Below are positions 49,201 to 59,261 of a stretch of 64,000 bases of DNA, piece after piece. The notes beneath the pieces are model-generated. The model made no database searches and was not told the origin of the DNA. It was given only the letters and a program-made list of their open reading frames with translations. The stretch is taken from assembly GCA_003712165.1 (NCBI GenBank), contig RHLH01000001.1, positions 1,364,001 to 1,428,000 on the forward strand. Direction: 5' to 3'. A program made the position numbers and the translations under genes. Source of the stretch: Phycisphaera sp. Lineage in GTDB: Bacteria > Planctomycetota > Phycisphaerae > Phycisphaerales > UBA1924. The stretch's first letter is position 1. Each line of letters opens with the position of its first letter.

Positions 49201-52200
49201 GTGATGCGTTCCGTTCTGATGACATTGTTTGCGTCCGTGTTAGGTGTTGTCACTGCTTCTTCGCTGCTCGCTCAACAGGAACCCGATTGCGGCTCTAAAG
49301 AAGTTACGTTCTGCGCTAGCCCGCAGATCATCCGAGCACTAGGGCTGTGTGATGCAGTGCCATCAGGATGGTCTGTTGAAGAAACGAGCTGTCTTGATCT
49401 GGTCTGTGATTCAGACCCTGAAAACGACCCAGACTGCTGTCTCATCACAATTGTGACTGATTCGGACAGCAAGCCAGGATGTCCTGATGACCCCGATCCG
49501 TGCCCAATTGGGCTTGACGGGCTCATCAGTCAGTTGGTCAACTCGGACAACATTACGTACGACCCGGTCAATCCGTCGGCCTCCGAAGACGAGGCGATGC
49601 TGGAGATCTGTGCGACACTCGACAATTGCTGTGTATCAGGAACTGATGTTCACCGGGGCATGGGATTTACGGTTGAAGACGCCATCGCGGCGTTCTTCTA
49701 TCTTTACCCGGGTACGGACAAGGACGTTGACGACCTCAGGACATTCTTCGAGGTGTGCGGTGACGACAGCGATGGGTCCGGGTGCCCGGATAACCCGGGC
49801 CCACCCCCGGGTCCTCCGGATCCGCCAGTGTGGCCAAACGGGACCGACCCCAACGACGGCCCTCCGCTGCCCGATACGGCGGGCGGTTATGGCGGGAACA
49901 GAGGTGGCAGGTGCGAAGGTATCGCTCTGACCGGCTCGCCTTCGTTCGAGCTCATGGAGAACGACCCGGCCGAGTGCGCCGGCGGCTCGTCGATCGGGAT
50001 CTTTGATATCGATCTCTACTCGGGCAAGTGGGCCAAGCAGTCGATCGATTTGGCGCTCCCGGCTGAGGGTTTCAACTGGATCATCAGCCGGTCGTATAAC
50101 GGTGCCCAGCAGGAGAACAACGGCACGGAGTTGGCTCCGGATTACGATTTCGTGCACTCCAACGGCATGCAGGGGTACAACTGGCGTCAGGATTCACTGC
50201 CCGAGCTCGTCGAGAACGGCGATAGCAGCGCGCTGTATCTCGTCATGAATGCGCAGTCCTACATCACCTTCGGTCCGTACGGAGGGTCAAACACGGACCT
50301 CTGGGTGAGCGGCGGTTCGAAGGGCGGGGCGGTCGTGGTCGAGGATGTCAACTCGACTCAGGATTCAAAGGATTATGAGATCTACGAGGTGTACGACCTG
50401 ACTGGTCTGAAGATGTCTTTCTTCGGACCGAAGGATACGGCGATACCAGATGCGAAAGGGACGATCCGCGGCCAGCTGTGGAAGATCGAGGACCCGGACG
50501 GGAACGTGGCGTATGTCGGGCACGAGACCGACCCTGGCCAAGCAATAAGCGATGGCTTTGTGCTGGTTGATGATTTAGCAACAGACCCGGACATCTACGC
50601 CGTTGAAGAGGTGTTCGATACCAGCGGGCGTTTGTACAAGTACGCCTACTCGTCTCAGCCGATCGACGAGGACCGGAACAACGGTTCGCACCGATTGACA
50701 TCGGTCACGGTGTACGCCGGCGGCTCGGTCGTGTCGCAGCACACCGCGAAGGTCGAGTACGAGTACTACGACTGGCTCACCTGGACCGGGACGATCGGCA
50801 CGAGCACGCCGGAGTCGTTCGGTCAGCCCGGTGACCTGAAACTCGTGCGGGTCTCGACGCCTGCGAGCATCGAGACGGACGACATCGTCGAGCGCACGCA
50901 CTACCGGTACTGGGAGGACTCCGACAGCGACGGGTACGACCACGCGATCAAGTACATCTACGGCTCGGAGGGGCTGAGGCGAGCCGACATCGATCTGTCG
51001 GACGGGGACCCGACCACGGACGACGTGCTGAGTGAGACGATCGCTGATCTCAAGGCGTACGCGATGCAGTACATGGAGTACAACGACGGCTCCAACGATC
51101 GCCGGATCAAGAAGGTGTGGGGCAGCGGCGAGTGCGGGTGCGGCGTGGCTGGCGGCGATGGGATGCACGAGCTTACCTACGATTCCTATGTAGGGATCAT
51201 GACACCGGGTGATGCGGGCTGGCAGCCCTGGTACGTCCGGACGATGATCGAGTTCCCGCCGGCAACACCGTCGGAGCCGAACGCCACGACGGGCTCGCTG
51301 ACGAGGTGGGAGACACACTACTTCGGTCTCGGTGGCAGCCGCATAGCGACCGTTGTGACCGACGGTGATCCAGATGCGACAACCGCCCCCAACGCCTGGG
51401 TCTCGCTGACCGAGTACAGCGTGACCAGCCTCGGCGCTTCGCAGTACACCCCCGACGCGATTTCGTCGTACGACCACGACGACGGGACGTTTACGGTTGC
51501 AAGTTCCGGTCTCGCCTACGAGTACATCCCGTGGAGCCAGGACGACGCGATCGACGACAGCCCGGACACGATCGACGATCGCAACTACGGTCGGACGCGG
51601 TACATCGCGTGGAAAGAGGGCAACTCAACGAGCATCGAGGACTACCTCAGCGAGGTCGAGCAGGTCTTCTCCAGCGCGGACATCACCAAGGGGAACGACA
51701 CGGTCACGCTCGGCAAGGCGTATCAGGCCTACTCTCGCCGCTTCCCAGACGGCGGTACGAGCGGCACGGGCTACGAAGAAACCGAGTTCACGTACACGTT
51801 CCACTCGGGCGTATCTGGATCCGATATCGAGTCGCTCAGGCTGAAGACTGTCGAGGTTGACCAGGAAATCGTGACGACCGGCGAGAACGGCGACGGGACC
51901 TCGACGGACCCGACGACGACGTACTACCGGCTCGACGGCACCATGAGTTGGCAGAAAGAAGCCGACGGGATTCTTTCGTATACGAAGTACACCGACGGGG
52001 TCCCGGTGCTCTCGGTTCGCGATGCCGACACGACTGGGACCGGCGTGGCGACCGAGGACCAGAGCGGCGCACCGAGCGAGACGGGGACCCCTCTACACAT
52101 CGCGACCGAGTACACCTATGACGACCAAATGCGGGTTGAGGAAGTAAAGCTGCCTCATGAGCGAAAGCTGTTGTATCACTACGACATCCTCGACGACGGC

Positions 52201-55200
52201 CGCGTCGTAGACCTCAGCTTCCCGCGTTACGATTCGACAGGCTCGAAGGTGTACGGGCCTGCCACGTTTACGGTGTCGGGTCACAACGGGGTGACGTACG
52301 CATCGGGAGCTGTCGAGCTGAGCGCGAGCGGTGTCTCGACGTCGAGCCCATCAGGTTGGGTTGATCAGACTGACGAGTATCCTTCAGAGATGTTCGCTGG
52401 CCTTGGGACGATGGCGAGGCTGTCAACAACCGAGTTCGACGAGCCGGGTGCGAAGGCAACCGAGACGAGGGCATACTACGACATCCCGTCCACTGGTGCG
52501 GGCACCAGCGGCACGCACTACGACAAGACGACCTACCTGTACGACGACCTCGGGCGGATGGTCCAGACGCAGGCCCCGCACGGGACGATCTCAAGGACGA
52601 CGTTCGACGATCTCGGCCGGGTTGTGGCGACCTACATGGGCACGAACGACTCTGACTTTCCCGGGTCGAGCGGCACCGGCGACAACATGACCAAGATCTC
52701 GGCGACCACCTATGACGGCGGCAATGTCGGCAATGGCCTTGTCTCGAAGACGCAGCAGTTCACAGACAGCTCGAACAGCCGAGACACGCTGTACTATTAC
52801 GATGACAGAGACCGTTTGCACTACCAAGTCAACCCCGAAGCACCGCACTCGGTCTACGAATACGACAACCTCGATCGCACGACACACGTGGCAACGTATG
52901 ACAGCAGCACAAACCTGAGCTCAAGCACGGTCGCTTCAACGACAACTACCGACCGCGTGGCGCTCTCGGAGACGATGTACGACACGCGTGGGCGTGTTTA
53001 CGAGTCGCGGACGTACGAGATCGTGCAGAGCACGGGTGCCAAGGCGGGCGGTTCGAGTTATCTGTTCAGCAAGAGCTGGTACGACCCGGTCGATCAGGTC
53101 ATCAAGACCTCGGGTCGGTCGCTGACGAAGACCGTCTACGACCGGCTCAGGCGCCCCGAGGCGCGGTACGCGCTCTCGTCGACGAACGACACCGGGTACT
53201 CGGACGCGGACGACGTGACCGGCGACTACGTCGTGAGCGAGACGCACACGCTCTGGGACGACGACTCGGGGCTCGCGATGGCAACGATGAGCGTCGACCG
53301 CCACCCCGAGGACACAACGACGACCGGGGCGCTCTACACTGAGAGCCCGGTGACGAGCGTCTGGGACGAGGAGTTCCTTGAGGGCCGCGCCCGAATCGGC
53401 GCGGTGTGGTACGACGAGCAGGATCGCCTGATCCAGTCGGTGGACTACGGGACGGCGGGTCTCGACTCGGTCGACGACGGCGAGACGTTCGACCGGCTCG
53501 CTGCGTCGCTCGATGATCCGCCGGACGTTGAAGATCTGGTCGACGCCACGACCGAAGACGGTCACTTCGTCATCAACGAGTACAACGAACGGGGCGAGCT
53601 TGAGGTCGTCAAGGTCCCCAACGACGACACGGATGTCACATCCGGCGCAGACTGGTACGCGGCGACCAAGACGGTCTACGACGACATGGGCCGTGTCGAG
53701 CAGCGGATCGAGAACTGGAACGAAACGGACACGACACCGGCGCTGCCCGACATCAACCGCGTCACTGAGATGGTGTACGAGGACGGCCTGATGGTCGGCC
53801 AGATCGCCAAGAACGCCAAGGACAACGGCGGGTCACCCAGCGTGGAGAGCCAGTACACCCGCTACGAGTACGGCTCGACCAAGGGGGCGGGCGATTCGGA
53901 CATCGCGACTGGGCACCTGCTCGACAAGGTGTACTACCCGGATGCGACCGAGGAGAGCGGTTCGGTGAGTTCCGGCCACACCGACGACTGCGTGAGCTAC
54001 AAGTACAACGCGCAGAGCCAGCGGAAGGAGACCGAAGACCAGGCCGGCAATATTATCGAGACCGATTTCGATGATCGCGGCAGGGCCACCAAACGCAAGG
54101 CCACGAACATCGAGACGGGATTTGATAACGCGGTGCAGCGCATCGAGACCGTTTACGACGACCGGGGTTTGGTCTTGTCGGTCAAGCAGTACGACGACGA
54201 CGCGGCGGGCAACCTCGTCGACACGGTGAGCTTCACATACGACGATTGGGGCAACCTCGAGACCTCGGACCAGGACCCGGACAACTCGTCCACGTTCACG
54301 GTCGCGTATGAGCACGAGCTCTCATCGGGAGAGATATCAAGGCTCAGACGCACACGGATCGACTACCACGGCACGGCGCGCGTGGACTACACCTACACTG
54401 CGGGCATCGACCGAGACCTCTCCCGCGTGAGCCAGGTCGAGTTCGACCCGGTGTCGATTGCTCCAGTGGTCCCGTTCACGGTGGACATCGCTGAGTACGA
54501 GTACGGCGGTATGGCCAGGCTCATGAAGACCTCGGTCTTCGACGGCTCTTCGACCTACCACACGGCGTACTACGACACGGCCGACACAGACGGCTATGCG
54601 TATCTCGATCGGTTCAGCAGGCCCAAGATGTCATACTGGGCCCACGGCAGCGCGACATCCGGTATGAAGTTCTACGAGGTCGACCTCTACTACGACGTCG
54701 CCTCGAACATCATCGAGATCAACGACGAGGTCACGGGCAGGAACCAGGATCTCGCGGTGGACGATTTCAGGCGGCTGACATCTTCCACGATTGGATCAGA
54801 CATCGAGAGCTGGGACTACGACCACCTCGGCAACTGGGAGGTCTACGAGTTCGACGACGGGGACGGTAACTACGACAAGCCGCTGGAGATCTTCGACGAA
54901 CGAATCTTCAACCGGGTCAACGAGATAACGGACCGGGACATCAGCCTGGGCGCATCGCCTCAGACACCGGTGGCCAAGGACCCGGTCTACGACGCCGTCG
55001 GGAACATGACCGACGACGGCCGGTACTACGAGTACACATATGACGCCTTCGGGCGGATCACGCAGGTCGACGACGACACTGGAACCGTTGCCAAGTACCG
55101 CTACAACGGGCTCTTCCAGCGCGTGGTCACGATTACCGACCGTGACGGCGATCAGGATGTGTCCGACGAGCACGAGTACCACCACGTCTACGACGACCGC

Positions 55201-56583
55201 TGGCGCGTGATCGAGATCTACCGCAAGGCCAACGGCGGCTCGATGGACACGCACCCGAAGGAGGTCACGCTCTACCACGCCGCGGGTGTGGGCGGCTCTT
55301 CGAGCCCGCTCGACAGCGTGATCGCGCGTTGGCGTTCGGACGATGAGGACGGTTCGAGCTACGACCCGTACACGGACTGGGGCTTCCAGGCCGACGGCGA
55401 GATGGACATCCGCACGACGTACTTCCAGAACTGGCGTGGCGACGTCGTGTTCATCCGTGGCCACGACGCGAGCGAGCGGATCGAGTACACGCCGTACGGC
55501 GTGCCGATCTCGTACAGCGGCGCTGACCAGAACCTCGACGGTTCAGTCAACAGCAGCGATGCTTCTGCGTTCCTGTCCAATTACGGAAACAGCAGCCCGC
55601 TTGCGGACATGGACTTTAGCGGCACGCTGAGCTACACGCCCGACCAGAACGCGTGGACGGCGGAGTACCTGCTGACGAACGGCACGACCGGGGGTGAGGG
55701 TGTGCTCTCGCCCTGGCTCGACAACCACATCGGGTACGCGGGGTACAGGCTGACGGATCAGACGCTGACCACCGTGTGGCATGTGAGGTTTAGAGAACTA
55801 CTATCTGAAAATGGTGCATGGACTATTAGGGATCCCATTGGTTATCATGATGGATTTGATTTGTATGAATATGCAAAATCAGCTTCAATAGTAAATATTG
55901 ATCCAAGAGGTCTCGCATGTGGTCCTTGCGGGTGTGGGCAATCTTGCGGAGATCGTAATAACAGAACTCAGCATATATCTAAGCGGGCTTATGAGGTGCC
56001 TGCGACAACAGATTTCGATAGCTGTTATAGCAGTTGCATGGAGTCGTACCCTAACAGAGGGTATCGAGGGTGGACTGTTGAAGCACGAAAATACTGCCGT
56101 GATAAATGCAAAATGCGAGAACGAATCTTGCGAGACGATAATGAGTATTACATCACTTGTTGGAGATACTGGGCGTTCTGGCATTGTGAAGTAACACGAG
56201 GAGGTTGTAGCAATCCTGGCACTTTCAAACACAAAGATTGTAAAGAGTATCCCATTAAACCTGAGCGTTCTCCGGGTCGTACTCTGCCCGATGGTACCGC
56301 GTGTGAAGACGCAACGGATGAGCAAATCTATCAATGTCTGATGCGACGGGATGGTTGGAGCATTCGCGAAATGTATTGGTTTGGAGATAATTGCCAAGCG
56401 TGGAGCGGAGACGCGGTTAAAGAGTGCTGTGCGCGATCGCCTTGGAAACCAAGTTGGTATTCGGGTGTGTCAAACTATTGCTATCAATGTCTTGAGTGGG
56501 AATACTTACCGGGGAATATTGAAGGTAGCGATTATAGGTGTAAAAAATGGGCGAGAAATCCGTGGTACGACCCAAGCATGTAG
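49201..56583 (+). CDS. Giant secreted RHS/YD-repeat protein with variable C-terminal tip
   Basis: 2460 residues; GTG at 49201 has AAGGAG six bases upstream, and an ATG follows at once. A signal peptide (MRSVLMTLFASVLGVVTASS) is followed by an acidic Cys/Pro-rich region. From about residue 275 (SGKWAKQSIDLALPAEGFNW) to 2238 the protein is a beta-rich RHS shell with many Y-D/R repeats such as YDDLGRMVQTQAPHG. A dockerin-like insert (NLDGSVNSSDASAFLSNYG, about 2106-2150) interrupts it. The core ends with RDPIGYHDGFDLYEYA and DPRGL (2234-2238). The last 222 residues have 20 Cys, contain DNCQAWSGDAVKECC and are coded by distinctly AT-richer DNA. In RHS polymorphic toxins this tip is the toxic domain; here its activity is unknown. 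Confidence 0.88.
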   Translation: MMRSVLMTLFASVLGVVTASSLLAQQEPDCGSKEVTFCASPQIIRALGLCDAVPSGWSVEETSCLDLVCDSDPENDPDCCLITIVTDSDSKPGCPDDPDPCPIGLDGLISQLVNSDNITYDPVNPSASEDEAMLEICATLDNCCVSGTDVHRGMGFTVEDAIAAFFYLYPGTDKDVDDLRTFFEVCGDDSDGSGCPDNPGPPPGPPDPPVWPNGTDPNDGPPLPDTAGGYGGNRGGRCEGIALTGSPSFELMENDPAECAGGSSIGIFDIDLYSGKWAKQSIDLALPAEGFNWIISRSYNGAQQENNGTELAPDYDFVHSNGMQGYNWRQDSLPELVENGDSSALYLVMNAQSYITFGPYGGSNTDLWVSGGSKGGAVVVEDVNSTQDSKDYEIYEVYDLTGLKMSFFGPKDTAIPDAKGTIRGQLWKIEDPDGNVAYVGHETDPGQAISDGFVLVDDLATDPDIYAVEEVFDTSGRLYKYAYSSQPIDEDRNNGSHRLTSVTVYAGGSVVSQHTAKVEYEYYDWLTWTGTIGTSTPESFGQPGDLKLVRVSTPASIETDDIVERTHYRYWEDSDSDGYDHAIKYIYGSEGLRRADIDLSDGDPTTDDVLSETIADLKAYAMQYMEYNDGSNDRRIKKVWGSGECGCGVAGGDGMHELTYDSYVGIMTPGDAGWQPWYVRTMIEFPPATPSEPNATTGSLTRWETHYFGLGGSRIATVVTDGDPDATTAPNAWVSLTEYSVTSLGASQYTPDAISSYDHDDGTFTVASSGLAYEYIPWSQDDAIDDSPDTIDDRNYGRTRYIAWKEGNSTSIEDYLSEVEQVFSSADITKGNDTVTLGKAYQAYSRRFPDGGTSGTGYEETEFTYTFHSGVSGSDIESLRLKTVEVDQEIVTTGENGDGTSTDPTTTYYRLDGTMSWQKEADGILSYTKYTDGVPVLSVRDADTTGTGVATEDQSGAPSETGTPLHIATEYTYDDQMRVEEVKLPHERKLLYHYDILDDGRVVDLSFPRYDSTGSKVYGPATFTVSGHNGVTYASGAVELSASGVSTSSPSGWVDQTDEYPSEMFAGLGTMARLSTTEFDEPGAKATETRAYYDIPSTGAGTSGTHYDKTTYLYDDLGRMVQTQAPHGTISRTTFDDLGRVVATYMGTNDSDFPGSSGTGDNMTKISATTYDGGNVGNGLVSKTQQFTDSSNSRDTLYYYDDRDRLHYQVNPEAPHSVYEYDNLDRTTHVATYDSSTNLSSSTVASTTTTDRVALSETMYDTRGRVYESRTYEIVQSTGAKAGGSSYLFSKSWYDPVDQVIKTSGRSLTKTVYDRLRRPEARYALSSTNDTGYSDADDVTGDYVVSETHTLWDDDSGLAMATMSVDRHPEDTTTTGALYTESPVTSVWDEEFLEGRARIGAVWYDEQDRLIQSVDYGTAGLDSVDDGETFDRLAASLDDPPDVEDLVDATTEDGHFVINEYNERGELEVVKVPNDDTDVTSGADWYAATKTVYDDMGRVEQRIENWNETDTTPALPDINRVTEMVYEDGLMVGQIAKNAKDNGGSPSVESQYTRYEYGSTKGAGDSDIATGHLLDKVYYPDATEESGSVSSGHTDDCVSYKYNAQSQRKETEDQAGNIIETDFDDRGRATKRKATNIETGFDNAVQRIETVYDDRGLVLSVKQYDDDAAGNLVDTVSFTYDDWGNLETSDQDPDNSSTFTVAYEHELSSGEISRLRRTRIDYHGTARVDYTYTAGIDRDLSRVSQVEFDPVSIAPVVPFTVDIAEYEYGGMARLMKTSVFDGSSTYHTAYYDTADTDGYAYLDRFSRPKMSYWAHGSATSGMKFYEVDLYYDVASNIIEINDEVTGRNQDLAVDDFRRLTSSTIGSDIESWDYDHLGNWEVYEFDDGDGNYDKPLEIFDERIFNRVNEITDRDISLGASPQTPVAKDPVYDAVGNMTDDGRYYEYTYDAFGRITQVDDDTGTVAKYRYNGLFQRVVTITDRDGDQDVSDEHEYHHVYDDRWRVIEIYRKANGGSMDTHPKEVTLYHAAGVGGSSSPLDSVIARWRSDDEDGSSYDPYTDWGFQADGEMDIRTTYFQNWRGDVVFIRGHDASERIEYTPYGVPISYSGADQNLDGSVNSSDASAFLSNYGNSSPLADMDFSGTLSYTPDQNAWTAEYLLTNGTTGGEGVLSPWLDNHIGYAGYRLTDQTLTTVWHVRFRELLSENGAWTIRDPIGYHDGFDLYEYAKSASIVNIDPRGLACGPCGCGQSCGDRNNRTQHISKRAYEVPATTDFDSCYSSCMESYPNRGYRGWTVEARKYCRDKCKMRERILRDDNEYYITCWRYWAFWHCEVTRGGCSNPGTFKHKDCKEYPIKPERSPGRTLPDGTACEDATDEQIYQCLMRRDGWSIREMYWFGDNCQAWSGDAVKECCARSPWKPSWYSGVSNYCYQCLEWEYLPGNIEGSDYRCKKWARNPWYDPSM

Positions 56584-56891
56584 TTAGGCAGTCGTTGGTT
56601 GTTATGTTGTCAATGTTCTTATCAATAGTTGTGATGGTTATTGTGATGCCAGGGCAAACAATGGGATTTTCTGATAAAGCATCGAAAGAAATTGTGAGTG
56701 AGCTGCTTTCTTACGAAGATCAGGTAGCTGAAGCCAGGCAGTTAGAAAAAATACTAAAGAATAAATTTCTTGAACAATACAATATATATACAAAGCCAAT
56801 TTTATTCTTAATCTTATTGCACCTAGGAGTGTGTGTTTGGCTCATAATTACTAATTCAGCAAGTAATGATAATAATGTTGAGAACGTTTAG
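56547..56891 (+). CDS. Small membrane protein, candidate RHS immunity protein
   Basis: 114 residues; overlaps the RHS stop by 37 bases. Two hydrophobic helices (VVMLSMFLSIVVMVIVM near 20-36 and PILFLILLHLGVCVWLIIT near 84-102) enclose a charged helical stretch (SDKASKEIVSELLSYEDQ). The DNA is AT-rich like the RHS tip and unlike the rest of the RHS gene. Position and composition match a cognate immunity gene acquired together with the tip. No family recognised. Confidence 0.6.
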   Translation: MGEKSVVRPKHVVRQSLVVMLSMFLSIVVMVIVMPGQTMGFSDKASKEIVSELLSYEDQVAEARQLEKILKNKFLEQYNIYTKPILFLILLHLGVCVWLIITNSASNDNNVENV

Positions 56892-57037
56892 TGTCACGCT
56901 GGCGAGTGGTTGGTTTCAAACTGTAACTGCTTTAAAACCGCTTTGTTTTTAGGGGTTCCAAATTGACCGGATTCGAACCGCGACATTCAGCTTGGGAAGC
57001 TGAATGCATATTCTCAAAGCTGTTTAGTGTCACACTG
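56886..57037. repeat. Short direct repeat GTTTAGTGTCAC(A/G)CTG
   Basis: Copies at 56886-56901 and 57022-57037 differ in one base and bracket the tRNA fragment. They may mark a small insertion. Confidence 0.5.
56961..57007 (-). pseudogene. tRNA-Gly (CCC) 3' fragment
   Basis: On the minus strand the sequence reads an anticodon arm with a perfect 7-bp stem (ATTCAGC/GCTGAAT) and loop TTCCCAA (anticodon CCC), then ATGTCGCGG and the T-loop TTCGAAT. It matches the 3' half of tRNA-Gly at 6410 over most positions. There is no D-arm or 5' acceptor strand, and the T-stem is imperfect. It is therefore a remnant, perhaps from a past integration at a tRNA gene. Confidence 0.6.
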
Positions 57038-57188
57038 CGGAAGCATTGAAACCCGTAAGGTCCAAAAACTTATCCGATGGGATTTGAGTGTTTGACGAGG
57101 CGGGAGATTCAAGCGTTGGCAGATGGATTCACGCATCGATCGCGCTTGATGAACGACTGAGTTCTTGGATGTGTGAAGCCGCTGAGTG

Positions 57189-58265
57189 TCAGGCGGCGCG
57201 CGAATAGGACCTGAGCAGACCTCCGAGCCGTTCTTCGCACGTGACGGCACCGTTAGTTGTTGGCGGCCTCTCAAGCGGCTCGATCAGCTCGTTACCAAGC
57301 CCTTGGTGCGGCCGGTCCCGGTTGTAGTGTTCGACATACTCGTCGATAGTGCACCGCAGGTGTCGCTCCCCGATCGGGATGATCCGATCAAGGCACTCGC
57401 TCTTGATCGATCTGACGAACCGCTCGGCGTAGGCGTTGAGGTTCGGGCTGCGGGGCGGGAGCTTGATCGGCTCGACACCGGCTGATCTCAGCAGCTCGTC
57501 GACGGCTTTGGTGAAGAGCGGGTCTCGGTCACGGATCAGATGCCGGTGGGGGAGCAAGAAGCCGTCGAAGTCGTCGAGCAATCTCCTCATCACCCGCTCG
57601 ACCCATGCGCCGTGCGGTGTGCCGCTGATCCCAGCGATCTCGACACGCCTCGTCGAGAGATCGATCACGAAGAGCACGTGGTAGCGTGTGAGACCCTTGG
57701 ATGTCCATGCCTCGACGGTGAAGAAGTCGGTCGCTGCAATCGAGTCCCAGTGCGTGCGTAGGAACTCTGTCCATGTGGTGCGTTTAGCCCGCTCTGGCGC
57801 GGGCTCGAGACCGTGATCTCTGAGGATGTTGGCGATCGTGGTTCTGGCAACGTGATGACCCAACTTGCGCAGCTCGCCCTCGATCCGTTCGTAACCCCAT
57901 GATCGGTTTTCAGAAGCCAAGAGGACGACGAGCCGCCGGATCTCCTGCATCACCCTCGGTCGCCCTGGCTTCCGCTTACAGCTACCGTCGTACTTCTTAG
58001 CTATGAGCCTGCGGTGCCACCTGAGGATTGTGTCCGGTGTGACGATGGAGCATATCTCGGTGAGTTTCTTTCTCCCAAGAGCCTTGCCGAGCACAGCCAA
58101 CCTACGCCTCTGATCGTCCGTGAACCGGAATCGCCTGGAGCCGAGCTGCTCGCGCAGGATCTGGTTCTCTGCTCTGAGGTAGTCGATGACTCGCTGCTGT
58201 TCCGCGTTGAGATAGCCTGCCACGATGACGCTGAGTAACTGCCAGGGATGGAGGTGGGATCGCAT
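57189..58265 (-). CDS. Transposase/integrase-core (DDE, rve) protein
   Basis: 358 residues. An N-terminal HTH-containing part ([36 protein letters not shown], then [21 protein letters not shown]) is followed by a retroviral-type integrase core with acidic residues in [22 protein letters not shown] and [14 protein letters not shown] and a C-terminal [12 protein letters not shown]. The full DDE triad is present, so it may be active. I could not resolve terminal inverted repeats, so element borders are unknown. It lies between the RHS locus and other insertion remains. Confidence 0.85.
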   Translation of the reverse strand: MRSHLHPWQLLSVIVAGYLNAEQQRVIDYLRAENQILREQLGSRRFRFTDDQRRRLAVLGKALGRKKLTEICSIVTPDTILRWHRRLIAKKYDGSCKRKPGRPRVMQEIRRLVVLLASENRSWGYERIEGELRKLGHHVARTTIANILRDHGLEPAPERAKRTTWTEFLRTHWDSIAATDFFTVEAWTSKGLTRYHVLFVIDLSTRRVEIAGISGTPHGAWVERVMRRLLDDFDGFLLPHRHLIRDRDPLFTKAVDELLRSAGVEPIKLPPRSPNLNAYAERFVRSIKSECLDRIIPIGERHLRCTIDEYVEHYNRDRPHQGLGNELIEPLERPPTTNGAVTCEERLGGLLRSYSRAA

Positions 58266-58394
58266 CGGGCCAGGTTACAGCTAAGCAGCACAGAATTGTG
58301 TCGGCTGAGTATTTGGACACTACGCCGGTGGCGGTTGCAGCTTTTGTCAGGGGTATTGCTTTCCCGGATAGGGCTGTTTCGCAAACTCGATCAG

Positions 58395-58847
58395 TTAAAC
58401 CGGCACGTTTTGGCAGTTATATATAGCGAGATCATATGCATCCTGCGATGCATCTAGGTCGTCTTGGTAATCAGACAATGCGTCTTGTATGATATAGTCT
58501 CTTTCCTCGTCTGCTGCTGCTACAGCGCTGTTATAGACTGAGATGGCTGCACTTAAGCAATAGAAATCGCATGTTCCATTAGTAATCGTGTTCTCAAATA
58601 TGGAGTATGCCAGGGCTCGCTCGGCTAGCCGATCAGCATCTGCTTGTGCAATTCTCTCGTCCCTTCGTGTTCTCGCCTGGATATTCCGATTAACATAATC
58701 ACTGTAAGCTATATCTTCGCATGATGGAATGATCACGGGTGTCCCAGCCGGATGAACCTGGGCATTACTCTGGCTCGCAAACAATGTCATACCAACGAAC
58801 GCAGCCAGAATACAAAGCTTTGACTGGACAATAATGTTGCTATTCAT
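58395..58847 (-). CDS. Small secreted protein, 150 aa
   Basis: ATG 58847 with AAAGGT six bases upstream; longer starts lack support. MNSNIIVQSKLCILAAFVGM and the following FASQSNAQ form a signal peptide with a cleavage site after Ala-Gln. The mature protein is acidic and helical, rich in Ala, Asp, Arg and Tyr (RNIQARTRRDERIAQADAD, then SAAISVYNSAVAAADEERDY), with four Cys. No family recognised. Confidence 0.55.
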   Translation of the reverse strand: MNSNIIVQSKLCILAAFVGMTLFASQSNAQVHPAGTPVIIPSCEDIAYSDYVNRNIQARTRRDERIAQADADRLAERALAYSIFENTITNGTCDFYCLSAAISVYNSAVAAADEERDYIIQDALSDYQDDLDASQDAYDLAIYNCQNVPV

Positions 58848-59261
58848 ACGGTACCTTTCTGCAAATCCACAATGTGGTCGATATGCTATCAACATATTTG
58901 ATAGTGACGCCTATTACGCCGTATCGCCACACATAGTACTAAGCCAAAAGGTACTACAGATCGGACAGCATTCATCAATAATATTTCATAGTTTTCAGTT
59001 ACCCATTCCGACAATCTTCCCGATCGCCGCTCTGATCCCGTCGCTCAGACTTTCCCACCTGTCGATGACCTGAATGAGCGTATCAACGCTTTTGCTGTAG
59101 GTTGCACTGGATTTTGCACCCGCTTCCTGCTGCGACGGCCTCTCGAATCGTGAGGTTTGTCATCGTCGCCAAGTATCAGCAATTATCCTCATCGGGTAGA
59201 ACGTCGGGATTGATCACGATTTGACCTGCCTCCCGGAACCTAGTTCATTTGCTATGCGACA
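58848..59261. other. 414-bp gap with decayed insertion material
   Basis: Holds a frameshifted small ORF (58995-59163, minus) and, at about 59222, the segment TTTGACCTGCC that precedes the transposase remnant. The first 140 bases are AT-rich and contain the promoter of the secreted protein. Confidence 0.45.
58995..59163 (-). pseudogene. Frameshifted small ORF of the type found next to integrases
   Basis: The minus strand starts MTNLTIREAVAAGSGC and stops after 26 codons; in the next frame it continues with DTLIQVIDRWESLSDGIRAA and IGKIVGMGN, then stop. The second part resembles the conserved V/I-D-x-W-x-x-L-x-x-x-I-R-A-x-I end of small proteins coded beside planctomycete integrases. The length (169 nt) is one more than a multiple of three. 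The family match is from memory and weak. Confidence 0.3.

Noticed and set aside
56984..57007. Terminator of the RHS/immunity unit
   Set aside because: The hairpin here is the anticodon arm of the tRNA fragment, with conserved T-loop beside it and no T-run.
57589..57610. Second copy of the tRNA-Gly 3' end (ATCACCCGCTCG)
   Set aside because: Only about ten bases match, and they lie within the transposase coding frame, so it is not an attachment site.
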